Source: an uncultured SAR116 cluster alpha proteobacterium
GTDB lineage: Bacteria > Pseudomonadota > Alphaproteobacteria > Puniceispirillales > Marisalimonadaceae
Direction: 5' to 3'
Assembly (NCBI GenBank): GCA_902590245.1
Contig: CACIWG010000007.1
Coordinates: forward strand, 1 to 64,000
DNA length: 64,000 bases
Under the pieces are notes generated by a model, which saw only the letters and a program-made list of their open reading frames with translations, did not search any database and was not told where the DNA came from. The translations under genes were made by a program, and so were the position numbers. Numbering within the stretch: the first letter of the stretch is position 1; each line of letters begins with the position of its first letter. Positions 51,948-61,134 of this stretch are shown one piece after another.

Positions 51948-52454
51948 ATTTATGTACGCATAATCATTTTCATTAAAATTAAATTCAACTAAATTTTCAT
52001 TGTTACTTTCTTTATCATTAATACGATCAACTATCCAAAAATCCTGCTTTTTAAGAACTAAAAGAGGATGGTGCCATACATTTGTTTTATAAGTTACGCC
52101 AAATTCAGAATTAATTTTAAAACACCTTAAACTCTCAAGGTTTGGAGCATTATTTTTTTCTTCTGCTACAACGACTAACCAATCAAAATTTTGAATAGGC
52201 AAAAAAGTTTGTGTTGCTAAGGGATGTTTTTCTAATATTTTTATTTCAATTGGAAATTTTCTTGGTTCGCCAGAAAAAATTGAAATATAACTCTCACCAT
52301 TATTTGTATTAAGATTTAATTTCGAAATTTCACTATGTCTAATAGTTGTACCTTGATTAATAGTAAGTTTTTTGTTTGAATTTGTTTTTTCTATTATATC
52401 TCCAAAAGGTAAAAATGCTTCTTGGTTAACAGTTTCTATTGGCAGCTCATTCAA
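51936..52454 (-). CDS. allA: Ureidoglycolate lyase
   Basis: The 172-residue protein matches AllA: 'MNELPIETVNQEAFLPFGDI', 'SIFSGEPRKFPIEIKILEKH', 'TQTFLPIQNFDWLVVVA', and 'YKTNVWHHPLLVLKKQDFWI', with the conserved WHHP. It releases urea from ureidoglycolate, giving glyoxylate. It overlaps the allantoicase gene by four bases (ATGA), so the two are translated together. It converges on the deaminase gene with a 12-base overlap. Its urea product feeds the urease encoded at 54933-59759. Confidence 0.92.
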   Translation of the reverse strand: MNELPIETVNQEAFLPFGDIIEKTNSNKKLTINQGTTIRHSEISKLNLNTNNGESYISIFSGEPRKFPIEIKILEKHPLATQTFLPIQNFDWLVVVAEEKNNAPNLESLRCFKINSEFGVTYKTNVWHHPLLVLKKQDFWIVDRINDKESNNENLVEFNFNENDYAYINLNA

Positions 52455-53428
52455 CTTGACAAATCTCCAAAAATTCTAAGTCTGGATACACCTCCATCTG
52501 GATAAATATTTAGTTTAACATAATTTACTGGGCCGCATTGATTTAAGTCTAAATAAGTGTGGATTTTGTCTGCCTCTAATTTTTGTGAAGACAAAATTTC
52601 TGTCCAATTTGAAGAAATATCAATTATCTCATCATCAGTCATTTTATCTTTAACTAAAGCACATTGCACTGAAGCTCTATCAGGATAATTTCCTTTGAAA
52701 TGTGCAGTATCAATCTCTATTTTATTTATGATACCAACGTGAGCTAGTTTAATAATAATCCAATCATTTCCAGGAGTTCTTCGTCTTCTTGTCTCCCATC
52801 CATCACCCATGGTTTTACCTCTTCCACTAGAAAGTAAAGCAGATACATCCCCATAATGAGCATTATTGTAAGTTATTATTTTTCCACCTAAATTTAGAGA
52901 AGAAAGTTCGTAGTCATTTTTTTTGTTTATATCAAAGTTGTAAATTACTTCTCCATTAAGCCTTAACCTTGCAACACCGCCATCAGGAAAAATTTGAAAT
53001 CTTACATAATTGACTATCTCTGATTCTACTTCAAATTTTTGAGAGTGGTCTCCTTTTAATTCAGATTTTTTTAAAATAGATATCCAATTATCATCAAAGT
53101 TTGGATTTTCATTTGAATAAATACCCTCTAAGGAAGCATAAGGAGGAAAATTTCCAGTGAAATATGCTGTATCAATTTCTATTTCACTGATTTTTCCAGG
53201 TGAACCTAATTTAATAATACACCAATCATTGCCTTCAGTTCTTTTTCTTCTACTTTCCCATCCATCCATCCATTTGCCATGGTCATCATATTTATCTTCA
53301 ATAAAAACAGGTTCTTTATCATTGAGCATTCTTGAAACATCACCAAAAAAATCATCAGAAAAATCGATGATTTTAGTACCTAATTTTGGTGATGCTAGAT
53401 TTACAAGTTTTAAAATATTTTCATTCAT
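52451..53428 (-). CDS. alc: Allantoicase
   Basis: The 325-residue protein consists of two tandem allantoicase jelly-roll domains. The repeated signatures are 'GWESRRKRTEGNDWCIIKL' and 'GWETRRRRTPGNDWIIIKL', each followed by 'IEIDTAYFTGNFPPYAS' or 'IEIDTAHFKGNYPDRAS', and each closed by 'FPDGGVARLRL' or 'YPDGGVSRLRI'. It hydrolyses allantoate to ureidoglycolate and urea. It overlaps allA by four bases and lies 10 bases after the dihydropyrimidinase-like gene. This pathway branch (Alc + AllA) releases two ureas without ammonia. Confidence 0.94.
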   Translation of the reverse strand: MNENILKLVNLASPKLGTKIIDFSDDFFGDVSRMLNDKEPVFIEDKYDDHGKWMDGWESRRKRTEGNDWCIIKLGSPGKISEIEIDTAYFTGNFPPYASLEGIYSNENPNFDDNWISILKKSELKGDHSQKFEVESEIVNYVRFQIFPDGGVARLRLNGEVIYNFDINKKNDYELSSLNLGGKIITYNNAHYGDVSALLSSGRGKTMGDGWETRRRRTPGNDWIIIKLAHVGIINKIEIDTAHFKGNYPDRASVQCALVKDKMTDDEIIDISSNWTEILSSQKLEADKIHTYLDLNQCGPVNYVKLNIYPDGGVSRLRIFGDLSS

Positions 53429-53438
53429 AACTAATTCC

Positions 53439-54845
53439 TTAAAATGATGAGAAATCTCTGCTCATATATTTGCCAAGATTGTTTACTGTAGTAAACTCTC
53501 CATTATCAAAAATTTTATTACCACGTAACCAAGTTTGAACTGGCCATCCAGTTATTTCTAATCCTTCATATGGGGTATAGTCAGAACCATGATTAAGATC
53601 ATTTTGAGAAATTTTCTTTTTTAAATTTGGATCCCAAAATGTAAGATCCGCATCTGAACCAACTTTTATAACCCCTTTTTGAGGGTACATACCATACATC
53701 TTAGCAGGGTTTGTAGAAGTTAATTCTACAAATCTTTTTAGATTAATTTTGTTTTTTGTAACACCTTCTGAAAACAAAATGGGCATTCTTGTCTCTACTC
53801 CAGGAATTCCATTTGGTACCCATTTAAATGAAGTTCTTGCACCAGGTCTATCTTTCCCTTGTTTATCTTTAAATCTAAATGGGCAGTGATCTGAGGAGAA
53901 TATTTCAAATGTACCATCGATTAACCCTGACCAAATGGCTTCTTGACTTTTTTTATCTCTTGGCGGAGGAGAGCAAACATATTTTGCACCTTCAAAGTCC
54001 ATATTTAAACCTTTGAGGTCATCTTCAGTTAGACAAATGTATTGAGGACATGTTTCTGAAAAAACTTTTATACCTTTATCTTTTGCCCATCTAATTTGGT
54101 TTAGCGCTTCTTCTCCTGAAACATGAACAATCATAAGTGGAATATCAACTATTTGAGCATGACTTATAGCTCTGTGTGTAGCTTCTCTTTCAACAATTTG
54201 TGGTCTGGTAGGAGCATGATAATAAGGCGCTGTTTTTCCTTCTTTTTCAAACTTATCTGATAAATATTTTATAGAGTCATAACCTTCTGCATGAACCATC
54301 ACTAAGGTTTTTAATTGTTTTGCAACGTCAAAAACTTCAATTAATTCTTTGTCGTTTAAAACTAAATCATCGTATGTCATAAATACTTTAAAAGACGTAT
54401 AGCCATCTTTTGACAGGGCCGGTAACTCTTGACCTAAAACTTGAGGAGTTGGGTCGCTAATTATCAAATGAAAAGAGGTATCTATATACATATTCCCTTG
54501 AGCCTTTTTATGGTAATCCTCAACACATTTTCGTAAGGATTGTCCTTTTATTTGCATGGCAAAAGGTAAAATAGTTGTATTTCCACCTGCAGCTGCAGAT
54601 TTTGTTGCTGATTGAAAATTGTCAGCCATAATGACATCATCTCCTGATGGCTGATCTACATGGACATGAGGGTCAATGCCTCCAGGTAAAACAATTAGAT
54701 CACTGGCATTGATTTTAAATTCTGCATTTAGATTTTCATCACCAAGATAAGCTATTTTACCATCTTTAATTCCAATATTTAGGTGACCAATTTTATTTTC
54801 AGTAACAACTAAACCATTTTCAATTAGCGTATCTAAATTATTCAT
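53439..54845 (-). CDS. Dihydropyrimidinase/hydantoinase-family cyclic amidohydrolase
   Basis: This 468-residue amidohydrolase with a binuclear metal centre has His60/His62 in 'GGIDPHVHVDQP', the carboxylated Lys153 in 'GYTSFKVFMTYDD', His in 'LVMVHAEG', His in 'LMIVHVSGEEAL' and Asp in 'EIFSSDHCPFRF'. The SFKVFMTY context is that of dihydropyrimidinase/D-hydantoinase rather than E. coli-type AllB. It heads the operon with allantoicase and ureidoglycolate lyase, where an allantoinase (allantoin to allantoate) is required and no other is present. Pyrimidine ring opening is the alternative; a hydantoin racemase nearby fits either. Confidence 0.85.
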   Translation of the reverse strand: MNNLDTLIENGLVVTENKIGHLNIGIKDGKIAYLGDENLNAEFKINASDLIVLPGGIDPHVHVDQPSGDDVIMADNFQSATKSAAAGGNTTILPFAMQIKGQSLRKCVEDYHKKAQGNMYIDTSFHLIISDPTPQVLGQELPALSKDGYTSFKVFMTYDDLVLNDKELIEVFDVAKQLKTLVMVHAEGYDSIKYLSDKFEKEGKTAPYYHAPTRPQIVEREATHRAISHAQIVDIPLMIVHVSGEEALNQIRWAKDKGIKVFSETCPQYICLTEDDLKGLNMDFEGAKYVCSPPPRDKKSQEAIWSGLIDGTFEIFSSDHCPFRFKDKQGKDRPGARTSFKWVPNGIPGVETRMPILFSEGVTKNKINLKRFVELTSTNPAKMYGMYPQKGVIKVGSDADLTFWDPNLKKKISQNDLNHGSDYTPYEGLEITGWPVQTWLRGNKIFDNGEFTTVNNLGKYMSRDFSSF

Positions 54846-54932
54846 TTATCACTCGATATAAAGATTGTCATAAAGATATATAAGGTTAACATGTTTTGAT
54901 ATAATTTTAAATGCAAAGGAAAAATTATTTTA

Positions 54933-55733
54933 ATGCATGATAATAATTCACAAAAGTCGTTTGGAAAACTTGATGTAGAAGTAAAAAATAACGAATTAAA
55001 AAAATTTTTCCAAAAGGGCTGTGCAAAATCTTTTATTCCTAAAAATGATAATTCAACTACTGAATTAGTAACATTAAACACAGCGGGAGGTTTAACATCG
55101 GGTGATAATTTTGTAACTAATTTTAAATTAAATAACTCAAAGATTTGTATTTCAACCCAAGCAGCTGAAAAAATATATTCTGGTTTTGGTTATCCTGCAA
55201 GAGTAGAAAATAAAGTAATTGTTGATGATTCAAGTACGCTATTTTGGATGCCTCAAGAATTAATATTATTTAATAACTCGAAGTTAGAGAGAAATTCATA
55301 TTTTGATTTAAAAACTAATTCAAATTTACTCATTTGTGAAACCATCATTTTTGGAAGAAGATCAATGAATGAAAATATAAAAAATATTTTAATTACTGAT
55401 CATTGGGAAATTAAAATTAATGATAAAATTAAGCATTTTGAAACTGTTAATTTTAAAGGCGTTTTAAGAGATTATTTTAAAAACAAATCAGCCCTTTCAA
55501 ATAATTGTGCTTTTAATTTTATATTTGGTTATGGAGAATCACTTATTAATAAAGCAGAAACAATTGATAAGAATTTACTTAATCATGAAAATACTGATAT
55601 GGCTATTTCAATTTGGGATGAAAAATTCATCATAAGATCGGTTTCTGAAGATAATTACGATTTAAGAATTGCTCTTCAAAAAATATTGCCTTATTTTTAT
55701 AATAATGAATTACCAAAAATGTGGAAATTTTAG
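54933..55733 (+). CDS. ureD: Urease accessory protein UreD
   Basis: The 266-residue protein contains the UreD/UreH landmarks 'GCAKSFIPK', 'LNTAGGLTSGDNFVTNFKL', 'STQAAEKIYSGFGYPARVEN' and 'FWMPQELILFNNSKLERNSY', ending with 'PKMWKF'. UreD is part of the UreDFG complex that delivers nickel and carbon dioxide to apo-urease. It is the first gene of a compact ureDABCEFG operon and is followed by ureA with no gap. The divergent gap to the dihydropyrimidinase-like gene (87 bases) probably holds both promoters. Confidence 0.92.
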   Translation: MHDNNSQKSFGKLDVEVKNNELKKFFQKGCAKSFIPKNDNSTTELVTLNTAGGLTSGDNFVTNFKLNNSKICISTQAAEKIYSGFGYPARVENKVIVDDSSTLFWMPQELILFNNSKLERNSYFDLKTNSNLLICETIIFGRRSMNENIKNILITDHWEIKINDKIKHFETVNFKGVLRDYFKNKSALSNNCAFNFIFGYGESLINKAETIDKNLLNHENTDMAISIWDEKFIIRSVSEDNYDLRIALQKILPYFYNNELPKMWKF

Positions 55734-56036
55734 ATGAAATTGTCACCTAGAGAAAAAGAAAAGTTATTAGTTAGTTTGGCTGCCATGGTAGCTAAAGACA
55801 GGCTTAAGAGAGGTGTAAAACTTAATTACCCAGAGGCTATTGCCATCATCTCAGATTTTGTTATTGAAGGAGCACGAGATGGCAAATCAGTAGCTGATTT
55901 AATGGAAGAGGGTGCTCATGTCGTTAAGAAAGATCAGTGTATGGAGGGAATTAAGGATATGATACATGAAGTTCAGGTAGAAGCAACATTCCCTGATGGC
56001 ACTAAATTGGTAACTGTTCATCATCCAATACGATAA
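55734..56036 (+). CDS. ureA: Urease gamma subunit
   Basis: The 100-residue gamma subunit has '[20 protein letters not shown]', '[20 protein letters not shown]', '[18 protein letters not shown]' and '[20 protein letters not shown]', full-length for UreA. It forms the (alpha-beta-gamma)3 urease with UreB and UreC in the cytoplasm. Its ATG follows the ureD stop directly and ureB begins 10 bases after its own stop. Confidence 0.97.
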   Translation: MKLSPREKEKLLVSLAAMVAKDRLKRGVKLNYPEAIAIISDFVIEGARDGKSVADLMEEGAHVVKKDQCMEGIKDMIHEVQVEATFPDGTKLVTVHHPIR

Positions 56037-56046
56037 GGATTTATAA

Positions 56047-56355
56047 ATGAAACCAGGTGAAATAATTAATAAAGAAGGTTTTATAGAGTTAAATAAAATA
56101 TCAAATTCTATTACAATTAAAGTTTCTAATAAAGGAGACAGACCTATTCAAGTTGGAAGTCATTATCATTTTGAAGAAGTAAACGAATTTTTAGAATTTG
56201 ACAGACTTAAATCAAGAGGAAAAAGACTGAACATTCCATCGGGTACAGCTGTTCGATTTGAACCAGGGCAAACTAGGGATGTAGAGTTAATCGATTTCCT
56301 CGGAGGTCGAAATATTTATGGATTTAATAAAAAAATAATGGGCTCTTTAAAATGA
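56047..56355 (+). CDS. ureB: Urease beta subunit
   Basis: The 102-residue beta subunit has '[16 protein letters not shown]', '[20 protein letters not shown]' and '[20 protein letters not shown]', the normal UreB core. It supports the active-site flap of UreC in the trimer. The gene overlaps ureC by four bases (ATGA), so subunit synthesis is coupled. Separate ureA and ureB genes indicate the standard bacterial rather than the Helicobacter-type fused arrangement. Confidence 0.97.
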   Translation: MKPGEIINKEGFIELNKISNSITIKVSNKGDRPIQVGSHYHFEEVNEFLEFDRLKSRGKRLNIPSGTAVRFEPGQTRDVELIDFLGGRNIYGFNKKIMGSLK

Positions 56356-58058
56356 AGAAAATTACCAGACAATCTTATTCTGATATGTATGGACCAACTA
56401 CCGGTGATAAAATAAGGTTGGCAGATACAGAACTATTTATAGAAGTTGAAAAAGATCTTACAACATATGGCGAGGAAGTAAAATTTGGTGGTGGAAAAGT
56501 AATTCGAGATGGAATGGGGCAATCTCAAGTAACTAATAAAGATGGTGCTGTAGATACAATTATCACTAATGCTCTGATTGTAGATGTAACAGGAATTTAT
56601 AAAGCAGATGTAGGGTTAAAAGACGGAAAAATAAATAAAATTGGTAAAGGTGGAAACCCAGATACTCAACCAAATGTTGATATAGTCGTTGGTCCTGGCA
56701 CAGAAGTTATTGCAGGCGAAGGTAAAATTTTAACTGCTGGAGGATTTGATAGTCATATACATTTTATATGCCCACAACAAATAGATGATGCTTTGCATTC
56801 AGGATTAACTACTATGTTAGGGGGTGGAACTGGACCAGCTCATGGAACTCTTGCAACAACGTGTACTCCAGGTCCATGGCATATTCAAAGAATGATTCAA
56901 GCCTCAGATGCTTTCCCAATGAATTTAGGTTTTGCTGGTAAAGGTAACTCATCATTGCCAGAGGGTTTGAAGGAACAACTCATGGCAGGTGCTTGTGCTC
57001 TAAAACTTCATGAAGATTGGGGTACCACTCCAGGAGCAATTGATAATTGTCTATCAATGGCCGATAAATTTGATATACAAGTAATGATACATACTGATAC
57101 CTTAAATGAGAGTGGTTTTGTTGAAAATACACTTAAAGCAATCAATAAAAGAATTATTCACGCCTTTCATACTGAGGGTGCAGGTGGTGGGCATGCTCCA
57201 GATATTATAAAAGTATGTGGTGAAGAAAATATTATACCATCGTCTACCAACCCAACAAGACCATATACTGTTAATACAATAGAAGAGCATTTAGATATGC
57301 TTATGGTTTGTCATCACCTTGACAAATCTATACCTGAAGATGTTGCATTCGCAGAAAGCAGAATCCGAAAAGAAACGATTGCTGCTGAAGATATTCTTCA
57401 CGATATGGGCGCATTTTCAATAATTGCGTCAGACAGTCAAGCAATGGGCCGAGTAGGTGAAGTAATTATAAGAACATGGCAAACTGCTCATAAAATGAAA
57501 GTACAAAGAGGCAAATTACCTGAAGAACAAGGAGACAATGATAACTTTAGGGTTAAAAGATATATTGCCAAATATACAATTAATCCAGCAATTACACATG
57601 GAATTTCAAAGTATATTGGAAGTGTTGAAGAGAAAAAAAGAGGTGATTTAGTATTGTGGGATCCTGCATTTTTTGGAGTAAAACCAGAAATGGTTTTAAT
57701 TGGAGGCAGTATAGCATGTGCGCAAATGGGAGATCCTAACGCTTCTATACCAACACCTCAACCAGTATATACGCGTCCAATGTTTGGATCTTTTGGAAGA
57801 TCATTAGAAAAATCTTCAGTTATATTTACTAGTGAATTATCTTTAGAAAACGATATTCTGAAAAATAATGATACCAAGAAAGAATTTGTAGCAGTAAAAA
57901 ATACCAGAAACATATCAAAAAAAGATATGGTTTTTAATAACACATGTCCAAAAATCGAGGTTAATCCAGAAACATATGAAGTTAAGGCTGACGGAAAATT
58001 AATTACATGTGAACCTGCTAACATTTTACCAATGGCACAAAGATATTTTATGTATTAA
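56352..58058 (+). CDS. ureC: Urease alpha (catalytic) subunit
   Basis: The 568-residue nickel amidohydrolase hydrolyses urea to ammonia and carbamate. All key residues are present: His135 and His137 (DSHIHF), carbamylated Lys218 (CALKLHEDW), His247 (MIHTDT), His273 (AFHTEGAGG), flap Cys320 and His321 (MVCHHLD) and Asp361 (ASDSQAMGR). The enzyme therefore looks functional. Length is usual (about 567-570). The product ammonia is the end point of the purine/ureide pathway encoded upstream. Confidence 0.98.
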   Translation: MKKITRQSYSDMYGPTTGDKIRLADTELFIEVEKDLTTYGEEVKFGGGKVIRDGMGQSQVTNKDGAVDTIITNALIVDVTGIYKADVGLKDGKINKIGKGGNPDTQPNVDIVVGPGTEVIAGEGKILTAGGFDSHIHFICPQQIDDALHSGLTTMLGGGTGPAHGTLATTCTPGPWHIQRMIQASDAFPMNLGFAGKGNSSLPEGLKEQLMAGACALKLHEDWGTTPGAIDNCLSMADKFDIQVMIHTDTLNESGFVENTLKAINKRIIHAFHTEGAGGGHAPDIIKVCGEENIIPSSTNPTRPYTVNTIEEHLDMLMVCHHLDKSIPEDVAFAESRIRKETIAAEDILHDMGAFSIIASDSQAMGRVGEVIIRTWQTAHKMKVQRGKLPEEQGDNDNFRVKRYIAKYTINPAITHGISKYIGSVEEKKRGDLVLWDPAFFGVKPEMVLIGGSIACAQMGDPNASIPTPQPVYTRPMFGSFGRSLEKSSVIFTSELSLENDILKNNDTKKEFVAVKNTRNISKKDMVFNNTCPKIEVNPETYEVKADGKLITCEPANILPMAQRYFMY

Positions 58059-58061
58059 GTC

Positions 58062-58505
58062 ATGGAAATTTGTAATTCAATTTTACATAATACAGGCGTT
58101 GATAGTCATAAAGATTTTATTGAACTTTCTTATGATGAGAGATTTTTAAGAAGAAAAAAATTAACATCTTATAATGGTATTGAATTTCTTGTAGATTTAA
58201 AAAATACAATATCACTTAAAAAAGACGATATGTTCAAGCTAGATAGTGGTTTACTTATAAATGTTAGATATAAAATAGAAGAACTTTTAGAAATTAAGGG
58301 TAATAATTTAATGCATTTAATCTGGCATATTGGAAATAGACATATTCCATGTCAAATTGAAGAAAATAGAATTTTAATTCAGAATGATAAAGTCATTGAA
58401 GAAATGATATTGAGGTTAAATGGGCAAACAAAAGTAGTTCTAGAAGCATTTGATCCTGAGGGAGGAGCCTACGGAATTGGAAGAACACATGGCCATAGAC
58501 ACTAA
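58062..58505 (+). CDS. ureE: Urease accessory protein UreE (nickel chaperone)
   Basis: The 147-residue protein has the UreE N-terminal domain ('LSYDERFLRRKKL', 'LVDLKNTISLKKDDMF') and the metal-binding C-terminal domain ('HLIWHIGNRHIPCQIEENRI', with the His of GNRH). The tail is short: GRTHGHRH holds only three histidines, unlike the long His-rich tail of some species. UreE hands nickel to UreG. The ureF start lies inside its last codons (17-base overlap). Confidence 0.94.
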   Translation: MEICNSILHNTGVDSHKDFIELSYDERFLRRKKLTSYNGIEFLVDLKNTISLKKDDMFKLDSGLLINVRYKIEELLEIKGNNLMHLIWHIGNRHIPCQIEENRILIQNDKVIEEMILRLNGQTKVVLEAFDPEGGAYGIGRTHGHRH

Positions 58506-59142
58506 TTTTTCAGATGATATCAAACAGAATCAAATATTACAGATATGGTTTTCATCATCTTTTCCAATAGGATCATTTGCCTATTCTCACGGATTAGAAG
58601 CTATGATAGATAATAAATATATTAAAGATGAAAAAGATATTTTGAAATGTATTGATGTACTGACTAATCATGGTACTTTAAAAAATGATTTTATTTATAT
58701 AAAAGAAACGTATGAAGGCTATGAATTAAATGATATCGTTCTAGCTAATGCAGCGAGCAAAGAGAGATATTTTGAAACAATTTCTTTAGGCAAATCTTTT
58801 AGTAAAATACTCAAGGAAACGTGGGGTTTTGATTTAGAATCAAATTTATCCTATCCAATATGTATTGGAAAAGCTGGTTTATATTTCAAGATCCCTTTTG
58901 ATAAACTTATTACGTTTTATTTTCAGTCATTTATTTCAAATTTAATAAATATTTGTGTAAAGCATATCCCACTAGGACAAAAAATTGGACAGGACTGCCT
59001 ATTAAAATCAACATCTATTGTTGAAAATTTTTTTAAAAATTCTAAAAAATTAAAATTAAAAGATATCGGTGGGATAACTTTTAATTTAGATCTACATAGT
59101 ATTCATCATGAAAAATTAACATCAAGGATTTATATTTCATGA
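58489..59142 (+). CDS. ureF: Urease accessory protein UreF
   Basis: The protein of about 217 residues shows '[20 protein letters not shown]', the UreF signature, then '[19 protein letters not shown]' and '[16 protein letters not shown]'. It acts with UreD and UreG in nickel loading and may check GTP hydrolysis. The start is the ATG at 58489, inside ureE (17-base overlap); an in-frame TTG at 58450 would add 13 residues with no family match. It overlaps ureG by four bases. Confidence 0.93.
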   Translation: MAIDTNFSDDIKQNQILQIWFSSSFPIGSFAYSHGLEAMIDNKYIKDEKDILKCIDVLTNHGTLKNDFIYIKETYEGYELNDIVLANAASKERYFETISLGKSFSKILKETWGFDLESNLSYPICIGKAGLYFKIPFDKLITFYFQSFISNLINICVKHIPLGQKIGQDCLLKSTSIVENFFKNSKKLKLKDIGGITFNLDLHSIHHEKLTSRIYIS

Positions 59143-59759
59143 AAAGTTTCAATGGTCCATTGAGGATAGGTATTGGAGGCCCAGTAGGAGCTGGTAAGAC
59201 TAGTTTAACTGAGGGCTTATGTAATGCATTATCAAATAAGATATCTATGGCTGTAATTTCAAATGATATTTATACCGTTGAGGATGCAGAATACTTAATG
59301 AAAAAACAAGCCTTGCCTGTTGAAAGAATAAAAGGCGTTGAAACTGGTGGATGTCCTCATACTGCAATAAGAGAAGACGCATCAATAAACTTGTTAGCAG
59401 TTGATGAAATGAAAAATAAATTTCCAGATCTAGATTTGATTTTGATAGAATCTGGAGGCGACAACTTAGCGGCAACATTTAGTCCGGAACTTGTAGATTT
59501 AACTATCTATGTTATTGATGTTGGAATGGGAGGTGATATTCCAAGAAAAGGAGGTCTTGCCTTAAAAAAATCTGATCTTTTAATTATAAATAAAACTGAT
59601 TTGGCACCATATGTAGATGTTAATCTTGAAGAAATGAAAACTGATGTTGAAAAGACTAGAGATGGTTTACCTTATATTTTCGGTCAAATGAAGAATAAAG
59701 TTGGTATAGAAGAAGTTTCAAAGTTTTTAGAATTAGAAGGTGGTTTGAATTGTTTTTAA
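59139..59759 (+). CDS. ureG: Urease accessory GTPase UreG
   Basis: The 206-residue SIMIBI GTPase has a P-loop '[18 protein letters not shown]' (residues 11-28), '[14 protein letters not shown]', the metal-binding CPH in '[17 protein letters not shown]', '[19 protein letters not shown]', and the guanine-specificity 'INKTDLAP'. It supplies the energy for urease nickel insertion. It is the last gene of the urease operon and abuts the convergent upp stop codon with no intervening base. Confidence 0.97.
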   Translation: MKSFNGPLRIGIGGPVGAGKTSLTEGLCNALSNKISMAVISNDIYTVEDAEYLMKKQALPVERIKGVETGGCPHTAIREDASINLLAVDEMKNKFPDLDLILIESGGDNLAATFSPELVDLTIYVIDVGMGGDIPRKGGLALKKSDLLIINKTDLAPYVDVNLEEMKTDVEKTRDGLPYIFGQMKNKVGIEEVSKFLELEGGLNCF

Positions 59760-60383
59760 TTAAGTATCATACAATCTATCGCCAGCATCACCCAATCCAG
59801 GAACAATAAAACCTTTATCATTTAAATCAAAGTCTTTCTGTGCAGTATAAATCCTATAATTAGGATATTTTGTAACAACATTTTTTATACCAATTTCACT
59901 TGATAAAAGAGTAACTATAGATATGTCATTACAATCATAACTATTTAAAATTTGGATGGATTTAATAATACTTCCTCCAGTAGCAAGCATTGGATCACAT
60001 AAAAATACTTTTCTTTTTGATATATTTTTTGGAAACTTTTCGAAATAAGTTTGAGGTCTTAATGATTTTTCATCTCTAAAAATACCTATATAACCTGTTG
60101 AACAATATGGAAAAATTTCAGATAAACCATCAACTATAATTGAGCCTGCTCTTAAGATGGAGACAAGGCATGGGTATGGCTCATGAATTTTTATACCTCT
60201 ATAATTTTCAATTGGTGTTTCAATTTTATGATTATTTACCAATAATTCCTTAAACACTTCAAATCCCATCAAAACAGAAACTTTTTTAGCTAAAGATTTA
60301 AATTCACTACTCGATGTATTTTTATTTCGAATAATAGTCATATAGTGATTGATTAATGGATGATCTAAAACTGTAACATTCAT
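59760..60383 (-). CDS. upp: Uracil phosphoribosyltransferase
   Basis: The 207-residue type I phosphoribosyltransferase makes UMP from uracil and PRPP. It shows 'VTVLDHPLINHYMTIIRNK', 'PCLVSILRAGSIIVDGL', the PRPP loop 'VFLCDPMLATGGSIIKSIQI', and the uracil-binding 'FIVPGLGDAGDRLYDT' tail. It lies seven bases downstream of the hydantoin racemase gene on the minus strand. It salvages the base rather than degrading it, so the operon from 64000 down to 59760 may import pyrimidine-related compounds. Confidence 0.94.
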   Translation of the reverse strand: MNVTVLDHPLINHYMTIIRNKNTSSSEFKSLAKKVSVLMGFEVFKELLVNNHKIETPIENYRGIKIHEPYPCLVSILRAGSIIVDGLSEIFPYCSTGYIGIFRDEKSLRPQTYFEKFPKNISKRKVFLCDPMLATGGSIIKSIQILNSYDCNDISIVTLLSSEIGIKNVVTKYPNYRIYTAQKDFDLNDKGFIVPGLGDAGDRLYDT

Positions 60384-60389
60384 AATAAT

Positions 60390-61118
60390 TTAAACTTCAA
60401 AATTTTTAAATATACCAGTAAATTTCTTACTTCTTGGCGTTGCAAAGCTATTTCGAGAGGATGTTTTTAAATCTAAATCAATAAATGATTCTGCGAATTT
60501 AACAGAAACTGAAATACCTTCAATAACAGGAATATTATATTTTTTTTTCATTTTAATAGCAAAATCAGCCATTCCAGCACATCCTAGAACAAAAATTTCA
60601 GTATCAGAATTATCTAAAATTTCTTTAATTTTTTCTTCAATCTTTTGCTCAGTTAATTTCAAATTACTCTCTAATTCTAAAACTGGTATATCAACGGAAC
60701 TTAAAGAAACACAATTATCATAAAGTCCATAATTTTTTAAATTCTTTTTCAATGCTGGTATTGATCTTTTTAGAGTTGTAATTACTGAAAAATGACCACC
60801 TAACATATTTGCGGCATGATAAGAGGCTTCGCCTATGCCAATAACTGGTTTGTCTGTAATGGTTCTGCATGCATCCAATCCCGTGTCATCAAAACATGCG
60901 ACAATGTATGCGTCATATTCAGGATTAGCTCTTATTTCAGATATAATACCTGGAATGCAAAAGGCTTCATCATAGTAACCTTCAATGCTTTCGGGACCAA
61001 ATTTAGGATTAATTGAAAATATTTTTGTATTATTTGATGCAAAAGATTTTGCAACCTTATCGATATTGTTTGTCATCAAATTTGATGTATTTGGGTTTAT
61101 TACGCAAATTTTTTTCAA
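60390..61118 (-). CDS. Hydantoin/allantoin racemase-type Asp/Glu racemase family protein
   Basis: The 242-residue protein opens with 'KKICVINPNTSNLMTNNID', the hydantoin/allantoin racemase hallmark. The two catalytic cysteines are Cys75 ('VACFDDTGLDACR') and Cys180 ('VLGCAGMADF'). Racemases of this group interconvert hydantoin or allantoin enantiomers by acid-base chemistry without cofactor. It is co-transcribed with the polyamine-type permeases and upp, and would serve a stereospecific hydantoinase or allantoinase such as that at 53439. The substrate is inferred. Confidence 0.86.
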   Translation of the reverse strand: MKKICVINPNTSNLMTNNIDKVAKSFASNNTKIFSINPKFGPESIEGYYDEAFCIPGIISEIRANPEYDAYIVACFDDTGLDACRTITDKPVIGIGEASYHAANMLGGHFSVITTLKRSIPALKKNLKNYGLYDNCVSLSSVDIPVLELESNLKLTEQKIEEKIKEILDNSDTEIFVLGCAGMADFAIKMKKKYNIPVIEGISVSVKFAESFIDLDLKTSSRNSFATPRSKKFTGIFKNFEV

Positions 61119-61134
61119 AATAATAATCTCTCTT

